The notes below the pieces were generated by a model that saw only the letters and a list, made by a program, of their open reading frames with translations, did not search any database and was not told the origin of the DNA. Positions 9,161-18,102 of a stretch of 64,000 bases of DNA are shown here, piece by piece. Where the stretch lies: contig JAJZPC010000001.1 in NCBI GenBank assembly GCA_021811385.1, positions 1 through 64,000 on the forward strand, written 5' to 3'. The translations under genes were made by a program, and so were the position numbers. This DNA is from Deltaproteobacteria bacterium (GTDB lineage: Bacteria > Desulfobacterota > Desulfobulbia > Desulfobulbales > Desulfurivibrionaceae). How positions within the stretch are numbered: the stretch's first letter is position 1; every line of letters starts with the position of its first letter.

Positions 9161-10312
9161 CTAGTATGTGCATTCTTTATCGATCAAGCACCGATCAAGA
9201 GGAATATCCCGCAGGACTTCACAGATACGGGGACCGCTCCGGCCATCACCGTAGGGGTTGATGGCCTCATCACAACGGGCACGAAATACGGGATCGTGAA
9301 GCGCCGTATGGATGGCTTGCGCGATTGCCTCGACATCGTATCCGCAGTTCAGGAGGTTTTCCGCCTGCGGGCGTCCCCGCTGACGGTTGCCGATATTAAC
9401 CACGGGCACACAGAAGGAAGGGGCCTCCAGAATGCCGCTGGAAGAATTCCCCACCAGCACGGCGCAGTTCGCCAGCAAGGCAAGGTAGGCTTCCCGCTCC
9501 ACATTCTCCAACACGGTAAAACTTGCGCTGCCGGCATTTTCCTCTATGCCGCGAACGATCTGCTTGTACCCCAGGTCGGAGTTCGGGTAGATAACATAAA
9601 CGGGCAGCCCGGATCGCCCACAGGCTTGCAGGGTCGCGCCGACCTGCTGGCCGGCATCCTCCATCTCCGCCATCACGGGATGCTGAACCATCAGGATATA
9701 GGGCTGACCGAGACTTAGCCGTTTTCCATCCACCTCGACGAACTCACGCCTGTAATCCTTGTCCACGATATTGTCCAACTGGGGAGCACCCACATTGAAT
9801 ATCCGGAACTCTTGCTCCCCCATCCGACGCAGCCGGTTTGCCGAATCCTCGCAGGAAGCCAGATGGATGTGCGCAAACTTCCCAATGGCGTGCCGGGCGG
9901 AATCGTCGATGTGCCCCGACTTGTCCCCGGCCTGGATATGGGCGATGGGGATTCCCATGTAGGCGGCGGCAATGCAACAGCCGAACGTCTCGATACGATC
10001 TCCGGAAAGCAAAATGATGTCTGGCTTCAACCGCTCATAGGCCTCGGCATAGCCCGCGATGGCCTCGCCAAGGGCTTTGGACCAGGCACTCCGGCGGGCA
10101 TCCTCCGCGTGCATCGGAACGGTCGCGTCAATAGCGAATCCATCTCCACGGATCAAGTCGATGCTGTTGCCCAGCTCCGGCACCAGATGCATCCCGGTCA
10201 CCAGGGTTTTCGGTTCAAGTTCCGGATAGTCCCGCATCGCGAGCATCACGTTTTTGGAATACCCATACGTCGCCCGCGATTCAAGGGTGACGAGAATCAG
10301 ACGCCTCTTCAT
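9161..10312 (-). CDS. neuC: NeuC-type UDP-HexNAc 2-epimerase (hydrolysing)
   Basis: The start should be the ATG at 10312 (MKRRLILVT), with AAGGAG about 10 nt upstream and a TGATG junction with neuB; the track start adds six residues. 383 residues. Family signatures: VTLESRATYGYSKNVM, ILLSGDRIETFGC, then HIQAGDKSGHIDDSARHAIGK split by a short loop, and LVGNSSSGILEAP. It forms free ManNAc (from UDP-GlcNAc) or, in LegG-type enzymes, a 2,4-diacetamido-mannose. It supplies the substrate of NeuB. LegG and NeuC cannot be separated by eye; no legionaminate 4,6-dehydratase or aminotransferase is seen in the window, which weakly favours the sialic acid route. Confidence 0.85.
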   Translation of the reverse strand: MKRRLILVTLESRATYGYSKNVMLAMRDYPELEPKTLVTGMHLVPELGNSIDLIRGDGFAIDATVPMHAEDARRSAWSKALGEAIAGYAEAYERLKPDIILLSGDRIETFGCCIAAAYMGIPIAHIQAGDKSGHIDDSARHAIGKFAHIHLASCEDSANRLRRMGEQEFRIFNVGAPQLDNIVDKDYRREFVEVDGKRLSLGQPYILMVQHPVMAEMEDAGQQVGATLQACGRSGLPVYVIYPNSDLGYKQIVRGIEENAGSASFTVLENVEREAYLALLANCAVLVGNSSSGILEAPSFCVPVVNIGNRQRGRPQAENLLNCGYDVEAIAQAIHTALHDPVFRARCDEAINPYGDGRSGPRICEVLRDIPLDRCLIDKECTY

Positions 10313-11349
10313 CAGGAGAGCTCCTTCCATAAAATCTGACGATCCTTGCCAATGTGTCCCGTTGATGTCTTGCCAAGCACCAAATGAAGATCCTTGGCAG
10401 GAATCGCCCCTTGGCCGGGGCTTGGGCGTTTAACCCAAACCATGTCTGCGGTAATGGTAGTCCCGGCGGGAATATCGGCAACCGAAACCACACTTTCACG
10501 CGCCCAGGCAATAATCGGCTTCTCTTCCGGGAATATTTCCCGTTCGGCGCCCCGGGCTTCGAAGACGGCCCGACATCCTTTCACCAACTCCCCCAATTCA
10601 TACGGTTCAAGAGACACAGCATGATCCGGCCCGGACTGAAGTTTGTCGAGAGTATAGTGCTTTTCGATCACACATGACCCCAAAGCTACGGCGCCCAGCG
10701 CGGTGTAGATTCCCAGGGAGTGATCGGACAATCCTATCGGCACATCGAACAATTCACGATAACGAGGTATGTTATGAAGATTGACCCGGTTATAAGGGCA
10801 AGGATAGGCCGATACGCAATGGGTAAGCACAAACGGTGTACCGATGGCTTTCACAGCCTCCACGGTCTCCTGTATCTCCTCCACCAGCGCCATCCCCGTG
10901 GAGATGATCATCGGACGACCCTTCTTGGCGGTATGGGTGATCAGGGGGATGTTGGTCAGTTCACCGGAGCCGGTTTTGAAGGCGAGAATGCCCATTTCGT
11001 CCAGAATATCAGCGGCAGCAGCAGAAAATGGTGTGCATAAGTAATCGATGCCCAGGCTCTCGCACAACGCCTTGAGCGCCTTGTGCTCGTCCAGCGTGAG
11101 GTTGGTCTTCTCCAAGGTGTCATACAAGGACTCGTCGAAGTTATCAGAGATAGGCGTATCCCGAAGCATCTCGTTTTCCAGGACATGCATCTGAAATTTG
11201 ATGGCATCACATCCCATCGCATGGGCAATGTAAACCATGCGTTTGGCCGTTTCCATCTCCCCCTGATGGCTGACTGCAGCCTCGGCGATAACGTAGGGGG
11301 GGTGGTTGTCGCCAACCCAACGACTTCCAATCTTGATCGCATCAGTCAT
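10312..11349 (-). CDS. neuB: N-acetylneuraminate (or related nonulosonate) synthase
   Basis: 345 residues. The TIM-barrel NeuB domain occupies about residues 20-270 (PYVIAEAAVSHQGEMETAK, DAIKFQMH, YLCTPFS, KTGSGELTN, STGMA, LTHCVSAYP, GLSDHSLG, IEKHYTLDK) and a C-terminal SAF/antifreeze-like domain occupies about 283-345 (VVSVADIPAGTTITADMVW). It condenses PEP with ManNAc or a related hexosamine to give the nine-carbon sugar. It overlaps neuA by 8 nt and touches neuC at TGATG, so the three are translationally linked. A complete, normal-length enzyme. Confidence 0.9.
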   Translation of the reverse strand: MTDAIKIGSRWVGDNHPPYVIAEAAVSHQGEMETAKRMVYIAHAMGCDAIKFQMHVLENEMLRDTPISDNFDESLYDTLEKTNLTLDEHKALKALCESLGIDYLCTPFSAAAADILDEMGILAFKTGSGELTNIPLITHTAKKGRPMIISTGMALVEEIQETVEAVKAIGTPFVLTHCVSAYPCPYNRVNLHNIPRYRELFDVPIGLSDHSLGIYTALGAVALGSCVIEKHYTLDKLQSGPDHAVSLEPYELGELVKGCRAVFEARGAEREIFPEEKPIIAWARESVVSVADIPAGTTITADMVWVKRPSPGQGAIPAKDLHLVLGKTSTGHIGKDRQILWKELS

Positions 11350-12037
11350 TGTTCTTTCGTCTCCGTTTTTCCATTAAAAACTCAAGCCACCAGAAGTCCT
11401 CTTCTGTATTGATGTCCGCCACCTCTTCCTCTGGCACAACCAATGCGCCCCAGTTTTCGGCGACCAGCGTTCCGGTGCGACGCAGATATTCCACCCGGCA
11501 CGCATAGACTGTACTGCTCTCCACATACATGGGGTTACGATCCTGGCGGCGACGGGGCGCCCCCGGGACCGCCGGGTGGAACAGACCCTCCTTGACAAAA
11601 CCGATATTCTCCCGGGTCTCGCGGACCGCCAGGACGGAGGATGCCGAACCCTCCACGCAAGCGACAATCGCGTTCAGGATCGTGCGGGCAGAGCGCAAGG
11701 GGGAGGTGGGCTCGAGAACCAGAATGACGTCAAACTGCTGCCCCTCGATTTCAAGCACATCCAGGGCATGGAGCAACGCAACCTCGGTCGATGAATTGTC
11801 GGCCGCCAGTTCGGTGGGACGGTCGATAACGCGAACACCATACTTCCGGGAAACTTCTCCGATCTCGGCATCGTCCGTGGAGACAACCAGCAGATCAATC
11901 TCCGCCACTTGTCCTGCGGACCGCAGGGAATGCCCGATCAGCGGCTCTCCCGCCAAGGCCCGGATATTTTTTCGGGGTACCCCCTTGGAACCTCCCCGTG
12001 CTGGAATGACGCCGAGGATGCGTGCTCCACGGTACAT
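11342..12037 (-). CDS. neuA: CMP-nonulosonate cytidylyltransferase
   Basis: 231 residues with the cytidylyltransferase signature at the N-terminus: VIPARGGSKGVPRKNI, then AGEPLIGHSL, VVSTDDAEI and LVLEPTSPLRS. It activates the nonulosonate as its CMP sugar using CTP. It is the first of the neuA-neuB-neuC trio (transcribed right to left) and overlaps neuB by 8 nt. Whether the sugar is N-acetylneuraminate, legionaminate or another relative cannot be read from the sequence. Confidence 0.88.
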   Translation of the reverse strand: MYRGARILGVIPARGGSKGVPRKNIRALAGEPLIGHSLRSAGQVAEIDLLVVSTDDAEIGEVSRKYGVRVIDRPTELAADNSSTEVALLHALDVLEIEGQQFDVILVLEPTSPLRSARTILNAIVACVEGSASSVLAVRETRENIGFVKEGLFHPAVPGAPRRRQDRNPMYVESSTVYACRVEYLRRTGTLVAENWGALVVPEEEVADINTEEDFWWLEFLMEKRRRKNND

Positions 12038-12041
12038 AGGA

Positions 12042-13028
12042 TCAGACCGTCGGCCAGTCGGAGTGCATGACTACCTGGGCCGCGATCCGGCGAATACCCT
12101 CATCCACCGTGATGACAGCTTCGTATCCCAACTCGGCCTTGGCGCAGGAAGTGTCGCAATATCGGTGGTGAATTTCCCGCGCCGGGATTCTATCGGCACC
12201 GTTGAAATCTCCCAGCACTTCAACCTTGAGGCCCTTGTCTGGCCCCACCAAGTCAATGGCCCGCTGGGCAAGCTCGCTGAGGGTCATGACTTGAGTAGAA
12301 TTCCCCAAATTATACACTTTGCCATTGGAGACCGGATTTTCGATAATAGCCTGGACGCCACGGATAACATCATCCACGTGGCCATAGCTCCTGGTCTGAC
12401 AACCATCGCCGTAGACCACAGGGTTTTGGCCGGCCAAAACGTTTTGCACAAACCGGGCAATGACGAATTGAGCCACCTGCCCTTCACCGTAGGTGTTGAA
12501 AAACCGAATAATAGTGTAGTCCATGGAGGGATAACGCTGATGATATCCTTTGGTCAACTCCTCACCCGCCAGTTTGGTCACGGCATAGACTGTCTTGCCC
12601 TTGGTGTCGTCCGTTTCTTTAATGGGGTTCTGGTTCGGCTCACCGTAGACCTCCGATGAGGACGCAAACACAAATTTTTTCACCCCATGGGAAACGGCGG
12701 CATTCAGCACGTTATCGGTGCCGTTAATGTTGATTTCGATGCAGCCGAGCTTGTTGTCTTCGGTTTTTTTGACGCCGAGCATCGCTGCCAGATGAAGAAC
12801 GACTTCGGCCCCGCCGACAGCATTGCGGACGGCATTGCGATCAAGGACGGAGCCGGGAACCAAGGTGAGTTTGCCCTGCTTGCTAACCCCCTCGAGCAAC
12901 TCGCGATGCCGCATGATTTGCTCGGCGAGATCGAAGCAGACCACGTCGTAACCGGATTTCACCAACGTAAGAACCAATTCGCGCCCAATAAACCCGGCAC
13001 CGCCTGTAACCACTATTCTTTTTGACAT
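12042..13028 (-). CDS. NAD-dependent epimerase/dehydratase (UDP-glucose 4-epimerase-like)
   Basis: About 328 residues from the ATG at 13028; the track start is a TTG two codons earlier. Extended SDR: VVTGGAGFIGRELV (NAD binding), VVLHLAAMLGV, FASSSEVYGEP, catalytic YAVTK (about residue 155), FFNTYGEGQ and YNLGNST. It probably acts on UDP-hexoses or UDP-HexNAc as a C4-epimerase or dehydratase feeding the glycan. It ends 4 nt before neuA starts. The 159-nt AT-rich gap upstream could hold an internal promoter. Confidence 0.78.
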   Translation of the reverse strand: MSKRIVVTGGAGFIGRELVLTLVKSGYDVVCFDLAEQIMRHRELLEGVSKQGKLTLVPGSVLDRNAVRNAVGGAEVVLHLAAMLGVKKTEDNKLGCIEININGTDNVLNAAVSHGVKKFVFASSSEVYGEPNQNPIKETDDTKGKTVYAVTKLAGEELTKGYHQRYPSMDYTIIRFFNTYGEGQVAQFVIARFVQNVLAGQNPVVYGDGCQTRSYGHVDDVIRGVQAIIENPVSNGKVYNLGNSTQVMTLSELAQRAIDLVGPDKGLKVEVLGDFNGADRIPAREIHHRYCDTSCAKAELGYEAVITVDEGIRRIAAQVVMHSDWPTV

Positions 13029-13187
13029 GATCAACCCTAAGTTAGCTAAATATTTTCAAAAATCCAGATCTTATATCCATTTAGTACCGAAACCAAATTA
13101 CCTTTAATCCAGAGTTTCTGCTTATAAATCCCTCCCGATAATACCCAACAAAACGAATACTTCAATTAAAATGCGTAACACACCGCC
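13029..13187. other. AT-rich intergenic gap inside the polysaccharide operon
   Basis: The 159 bases between two minus-strand epimerase genes are clearly more AT-rich than both flanks. No ORF and no clear hairpin followed by T residues is visible. It may mark a recombination joint between gene modules or hold an internal promoter; I see no convincing -35/-10 pair. Confidence 0.35.
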
Positions 13188-14159
13188 TTACAGGGCGTAC
13201 TGCTCAGCCAGAATGCGCGCAATACCGACATGCAAATCCACGACTGGCTCGAACCCCAACTCCTGCTGGGCCAAGTCGATACCCGCAAGCGAGTGAATGA
13301 TGTCTCCTTCATGCCAAGGCTGATATTCAGGTGCCTCGAAACACAACTTAACGCCGCGCGCCTGAAGCGCATCGATTATTGCTCCACACAGGTCATTCAG
13401 ACTAATCGCTTTCCCTGAAGCCACGTTGAAAACCCCACGAGCCTCGCCGACCCGTCCCTCACCGATACGAACGACAAGATCGCACACGTTGCCGACGTAA
13501 CAAAAATCCCGCGTCGCCGAACCATCGCCGAAAATAATGGGGCGCTCGCCGGAAAGGCAGCGGTCTATCCACCGGGGAATCACGGCGGCATAATCTCCAT
13601 AGGGATCCTGCCAAGGACCGAATATGTTAAAAAAGCGCAGCCCAGTGATGCATGTCCCGGCATAAAGATGTTCCAGATTCCGGGAGAGCAGATCGTTCAT
13701 GAGCTTGGAGCTGGCATAGGGGCTCAACGGGTTTGGGCAAAGAATTTCGCGGATTGGCAACTGGTCGGTGTCTCCATAAACGGCGCAGGAAGAAGCATAG
13801 ATGAAACGCGGGATGCCCTTCTCTCCGGTGGCGCTCAGCACCGAAACAAACCCATCGATGTTCTGCCGGTTGTTGTGGCCCACATCTGCAAATGATTTCT
13901 GCACAGACCCTTGAGCCGCAAGGTGGATCACTGCATCAACCCCTTCTAGTAGCCCGGCAACCGTTGCCCTGTCACAGATATCCCCCTCGACAAAGCGGTA
14001 GCGTCCATCCGCCTGGGCCATCACCCGGCTAACGTTGTCCCGCTTACCGGTAGAAAAATTGTCCAGGCCCACAACGCTGTCGCCGCCGGCCAGGATGCTG
14101 GAAGCCAGATTTGATCCGATAAAACCCGCGCTACCCGTGATAAACCAAGTTCGTGTCAT
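13188..14159 (-). CDS. UDP-HexNAc C4-epimerase, TviC/WbpP-like
   Basis: The start is the ATG at 14159 (MTRTWFITGS), with GGGAG 8-12 nt upstream; the track begins four codons earlier at a TTG. 323 residues. Extended SDR with FITGSAGFIGSNLA, GLDNFSTGKRDN, VIHLAAQGSV, YASSCAVYGD, catalytic YASSK, then FFNIFGPWQDPYGDYAAVIP and GDGSATRDFCYVGNV. These last motifs are those of the TviC/WbpP group that interconverts UDP-GlcNAc(A) and UDP-GalNAc(A). It pairs logically with the TviB-like dehydrogenase about 12 kb upstream in the same operon. Confidence 0.76.
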   Translation of the reverse strand: MTRTWFITGSAGFIGSNLASSILAGGDSVVGLDNFSTGKRDNVSRVMAQADGRYRFVEGDICDRATVAGLLEGVDAVIHLAAQGSVQKSFADVGHNNRQNIDGFVSVLSATGEKGIPRFIYASSCAVYGDTDQLPIREILCPNPLSPYASSKLMNDLLSRNLEHLYAGTCITGLRFFNIFGPWQDPYGDYAAVIPRWIDRCLSGERPIIFGDGSATRDFCYVGNVCDLVVRIGEGRVGEARGVFNVASGKAISLNDLCGAIIDALQARGVKLCFEAPEYQPWHEGDIIHSLAGIDLAQQELGFEPVVDLHVGIARILAEQYAL

Positions 14160-14173
14160 GCCATCTCCCAATG

Positions 14174-15637
14174 CTATACGCCAATTTTTTCTAGCGACAG
14201 GATCCCAGCCAGCCCGGATACCAGCTTGAATCTAAAAATTAAAAGCGGAACAGCTACGGCGAAGATCATGGCCTCTGCCCAGAACGGCCAGTGAAACAGG
14301 CCATTCAGTATCCAGGCCGCCAAATAAATGGCAAGCGCCCCGACAAACGCCCGCTCGCCGATGCCCCGGTAACCACACCGCTGCGCCACCCAGCGTCTGG
14401 TTGCCTGAACAACCACACTGGTGACCAGAATCGCCCAGGCCGCGCCCGCCATCCCGTAATAATACGCTCCTGCCACCATCAATCCGATGCCGACCAACGT
14501 CGGCACCAGTTGGGTATACATCAGGGCTCGTTTGCGCCTCTGCGCCATGAGAAAAGTGGCATAAGGGATGCCATGGGACGTACTAAACACCAGCAGAAAC
14601 CAGATCGGCACCAGAGGCGCGGAACCCGCGAACTTGCCGTGGGTGAGCACGTTCACCATTTCGTCGGCGAACAACGCCACTCCCACCCCCATCACAGCGA
14701 GCATGCCGTACCAGGCCGACAGGGCTCGCTCCACAGGCGCCGTATCGAGATCCCGGGAAAATATCTGTAGGCTTTGAGGCGTCAGCGTATTGCCCAAAGC
14801 TGAAGTGAACATCCTAAAAATAGCTTGATATAGAAGGGAATGGCTATATAGGCCAAGAACGCCGATTCCTGCTAAACGCTGGATAACGATCTTGTCCGCC
14901 ATGTTGTTGACCATCTCCGCCAACCCTCCCGGAGTCGCGTGCATACCGGTTCCGAAAATTTCTCGCAGCCAGCGCACCTTCAGGGAAAAGGCAACGGAGT
15001 GCCGGATACTAAGCACCTCGAAAACCAGGGAAATCAGGTTAGTCGCCAGCAGCGCGATAAATAGCGATTGCACCTTTAACCCCAATACGGCGAGGCATAT
15101 CACGGTAGTTATGGCGTTGACGGCAATCTGAATCAGGGAGAGCAGTGCAAACTGCCTCGGGCGCCCTTGCACGGTAAACAGGAAGGATACCGTGGGCCAA
15201 AGACTACCGGCCCATGTGGCGGCCAGTGCAAGATGCAGATAGTCCACATAAACTTGCCGGTACTCAGTGACGAAAGCCCGCAGAATAGACTCACCCATCA
15301 GGTATATGGGCAAGATCAACAGGCTGCGTAGCGCCAGATCCGCCGCCAGGACATTAAAAAGCAATGTCCGCCGCTCCACTCCCGCCACGCGAAAATAATT
15401 GCCCCCGATTGCCCATTGGGCGCCTGTCGCCGCAAATGCCTTCACGGGTAGGGTTATGGCGATCACCAGGGCGAACACCCCGAAATCCTCCGGGGCGAGG
15501 AAGTAGGTCGTGACCGGAACGAGCAGAAGAGCCGCCCCCCCCTGCACGACGGAGGGTACGAGGTAGAGGACATAATTGCTCGCTGCCAGCGCACGCAATT
15601 GCGCCCATAATGATGGCACTCGTCCCATGACAGTCAT
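14174..15637 (-). CDS. Wzx-type flippase / polysaccharide export protein (MOP superfamily)
   Basis: 487 residues, hydrophobic throughout, with about 12-14 predicted membrane segments; the N-terminal pattern YLVPSVVQGGAALLLVPVTT followed by LAPEDFGVFAL is typical of Wzx/PST transporters. It should move the undecaprenyl-linked repeat unit to the periplasmic face for the Wzy-like polymerase encoded at the left edge. It lies 14 nt upstream of the TviC-like gene start. A second in-frame ATG (15628) is a possible start. Confidence 0.8.
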   Translation of the reverse strand: MTVMGRVPSLWAQLRALAASNYVLYLVPSVVQGGAALLLVPVTTYFLAPEDFGVFALVIAITLPVKAFAATGAQWAIGGNYFRVAGVERRTLLFNVLAADLALRSLLILPIYLMGESILRAFVTEYRQVYVDYLHLALAATWAGSLWPTVSFLFTVQGRPRQFALLSLIQIAVNAITTVICLAVLGLKVQSLFIALLATNLISLVFEVLSIRHSVAFSLKVRWLREIFGTGMHATPGGLAEMVNNMADKIVIQRLAGIGVLGLYSHSLLYQAIFRMFTSALGNTLTPQSLQIFSRDLDTAPVERALSAWYGMLAVMGVGVALFADEMVNVLTHGKFAGSAPLVPIWFLLVFSTSHGIPYATFLMAQRRKRALMYTQLVPTLVGIGLMVAGAYYYGMAGAAWAILVTSVVVQATRRWVAQRCGYRGIGERAFVGALAIYLAAWILNGLFHWPFWAEAMIFAVAVPLLIFRFKLVSGLAGILSLEKIGV

Positions 15638-15682
15638 GGGCAGCCGCCCGAAAGTTCACAGACGGAGTAGCAACGAGCCCAA

Positions 15683-16765
15683 TCAGAACAGATTGACACG
15701 TCTATGCACCAACCCTATCAAACCGCGCATCAGGTAGCGCGGGGTGTTGCAATGCATCAGCTCCCACTTGTCCAGAGTGAAGTATTTTGCGACCACTTCC
15801 CCCAGTGTCGCATCTGATTTACTCTCGTAGCCCAGGCCGGAAAGCCAGTTCCTGGTCTTGACCGCGATCAGGTCAATCTCCCGGCTAGTCAGGACTTCAT
15901 CGTACCGATTCTTTTGCTGCAAGTCGGCCACGACTTTCGTGGGGGACTCGACGCCTTTCTTGCTGGGATTGTACCCCCATTTACTCTTGTCCAAATCGTG
16001 GAACACGGTCTGATCCATTGGCCGTGGCGGTGGCGCAAGATCAAGCCAGGCCGCCACCCGCCCAATCTCCTCGGAGGGGGCCTTCACGAGATCCTCGTAT
16101 CGCACCACTATATGGCGGGGGTCTTCACGGCGTCCGGCAATAAACCGGGCGTGGGGCACCCAGCGTTTGTCCAGCATGCATGTCAACCAGTCAAAACCAA
16201 GGTAGCAGGCAGGCAGCCCTTTATTTTCCATCAACGAGCGCTTCTGCGACGAACACACGGCAACCGGATCCCGAACAATATGGATAAATTTCATCTCCGG
16301 GAATACGTGTTCGTATTCCGCTATGTAGGGAACTTCGATGGACTTGAACAGGTGGTGGCGAAAAACGACGTCCGGACGTATCAGAGCTGCCAGTCCGGCC
16401 AAGTATTCGCGGGTAAATGTTGCCACGGAACAGGCCTGGCCTGGCACCACTTTGTCCAGAGACAACTCTTGTACTTCCCCTGGCAGCCCGACGGTCTCCG
16501 CGCAATGCTTCATGATGGCGTCCAGGCTCAATTGGTAGTAACTGGCGAACTGTTCGCGGGAAAGCCTCTCATCCAGCTTGGTCAGCCGCCGGGTAGTGCA
16601 GTTCTGCTCCACCAACCGTGTCACTCTACCGTGACCGGCTATATCGTCGAAAGCGGTGAGGAACTTCTCCTCCACCGGATGCACGTAGGTATCCTGTAGC
16701 CCGTCCAACAGCCTCCCGATGAGCGAACTCCCATTGCGTCCTGTCCCAAACAATCCTATCAGCAT
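15683..16765 (-). CDS. Sulfotransferase family protein
   Basis: 360 residues. The N-terminus LIGLFGTGRNGSSLIGRLLDG is the 5'-phosphosulfate-binding loop of sulfotransferases, and FIHIVRDPVAVCSSQKRS is the 3'-phosphate-binding motif (RDP...S). Downstream VVRYEDLVKAPSEEIGRVAAWL is also standard for the family. It probably moves sulfate from PAPS onto a hydroxyl of the glycan. cysC, whose product makes PAPS, is the first gene of the same operon. Its start overlaps the end of the upstream GT gene by 7 nt. The acceptor is unknown. Confidence 0.8.
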   Translation of the reverse strand: MLIGLFGTGRNGSSLIGRLLDGLQDTYVHPVEEKFLTAFDDIAGHGRVTRLVEQNCTTRRLTKLDERLSREQFASYYQLSLDAIMKHCAETVGLPGEVQELSLDKVVPGQACSVATFTREYLAGLAALIRPDVVFRHHLFKSIEVPYIAEYEHVFPEMKFIHIVRDPVAVCSSQKRSLMENKGLPACYLGFDWLTCMLDKRWVPHARFIAGRREDPRHIVVRYEDLVKAPSEEIGRVAAWLDLAPPPRPMDQTVFHDLDKSKWGYNPSKKGVESPTKVVADLQQKNRYDEVLTSREIDLIAVKTRNWLSGLGYESKSDATLGEVVAKYFTLDKWELMHCNTPRYLMRGLIGLVHRRVNLF

Positions 16766-18102
16766 TTCATCATTCCTTGCCCCTCAAATTCGTTCACAGT
16801 GCACTCCATCTCTTCAAGCATCTGGGGAACGACCACCTCCGAACGGTAGTATTTCTGGAATGTCTCATACCCCCCGCGACCGATGTACTCCCTCAAGGCG
16901 ATATCCCTGGCCACCCTGGCCACCAGAGCCGCAATCTCTTCCGCCGTATCCCCGAGCAAGGCATTGTAGCCATGCTCCAGTTCCGGCATCGACAATGCGC
17001 TGGAGGTATGGGCAATAACGCAGGCGCCCAGTGACCAAGCCAACAGGATGCGGGTATTCCCGACATTAAAACCATAAACGTTGGTCAGAACAAGAAATGC
17101 GCACGAACGTTGAATTTCGGTGTTCAAATCGTCCACCCACCCGCGTAACAGGATGTTGGGTTGCTTGAGCACTTCGGCCACTTTAGCACGGGGTCGGCCG
17201 CCCCCGAACACATCGATGACCAGCTTATCTCGCCCCAAGAGTACCCCCAGACGGGGGGCAAGTTCTGAACCCAGGAAATACAGGCCAAAGGTATTGCCTG
17301 TAGCGCCAAGGTTCCCCACACTGCCGCAGATGCGGAAAACATCTTCCTCATCTGCGCGCCTCCCGAATGTCGGCACCGCTTCGGCATCCGGCCACATGTT
17401 CTGAAGATATAGCGACCGGGGGTGTCCTTTCTCTGTGTAGTACTGCGCGTCGATCAAAGCATTGTTAGCAGTCGCCTCACATTGAGTCATCATTTTCAGA
17501 TGCTGAATTTCCCGTGCTTGATTTAGTAATTTCAATATCTGAAGCTTGATTCGGTTGGCTATCCCCTGAACAGGCATATCAAACAGATCGGGGAAAAGTA
17601 ATTGCGCTTCCTGTGGCTTATGATTGGGATTGCCGTAATAAACGAACCTAGGCACACTTGGAATATCGTAACTGGCCTCTAGTGCTTCCCAACTCCAAAT
17701 CGACAGGATAATGTCGGGCCGCAGCCGCTCGACTTGGGACACCACCATTGACTTGGCCGCCATCGCGGGAAAGAAATAAGAATTAATCCAGCGCCGAAAT
17801 CCCGGCAAGCTCCGGACGACTACCCATGCATGAGAGAGCTTTTTCACCAAGCTAGACCGTCGGGGCAAAATATCGCCCAGATAGATGGTGCTTAGCAGCC
17901 GCACACCAGACACACCTGAAAACTGCACTGCCGCACAGCGCTCTCGGTCGGCACTCGACTCGGACCAACCCTCACGAATCAGAATCTGCACGTCCACTTC
18001 ATGCCCCGCCGCCGCCATCAGCCGAACCACTTCATGTGAAACAACCTCGATGGCTTCTCCCTTGTTGTAGGGAATGGCGGAAAGTAATAACAGAATTTTC
18101 AT
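16759..18102 (-). CDS. Glycosyltransferase, GT4-like (GT-B fold)
   Basis: 447 residues. The N-terminal domain begins MKILLLLSAIPYNKGEAIEV and contains VRLMAAAGHEVDVQIL; the C-terminal domain has GSVGNLGATGN, VIDVFGGGRP, NILLRGWVDDLN and an E-rich final part (SMPELEHGYNALL) in place of the usual EGFGLP loop. The fold matches GT family 4 but the nucleotide-sugar motif is divergent. It is likely a cytoplasmic transferase for the repeat unit. It overlaps the sulfotransferase start by 7 nt and ends 1 nt from the oxidoreductase gene. Confidence 0.66.
   Translation of the reverse strand: MKILLLLSAIPYNKGEAIEVVSHEVVRLMAAAGHEVDVQILIREGWSESSADRERCAAVQFSGVSGVRLLSTIYLGDILPRRSSLVKKLSHAWVVVRSLPGFRRWINSYFFPAMAAKSMVVSQVERLRPDIILSIWSWEALEASYDIPSVPRFVYYGNPNHKPQEAQLLFPDLFDMPVQGIANRIKLQILKLLNQAREIQHLKMMTQCEATANNALIDAQYYTEKGHPRSLYLQNMWPDAEAVPTFGRRADEEDVFRICGSVGNLGATGNTFGLYFLGSELAPRLGVLLGRDKLVIDVFGGGRPRAKVAEVLKQPNILLRGWVDDLNTEIQRSCAFLVLTNVYGFNVGNTRILLAWSLGACVIAHTSSALSMPELEHGYNALLGDTAEEIAALVARVARDIALREYIGRGGYETFQKYYRSEVVVPQMLEEMECTVNEFEGQGMMKC

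Noticed and set aside
11529-12659. 376-residue plus-strand ORF over neuA and the epimerase gene
   Set aside because: Runs antisense across two clear genes with well-known motifs.
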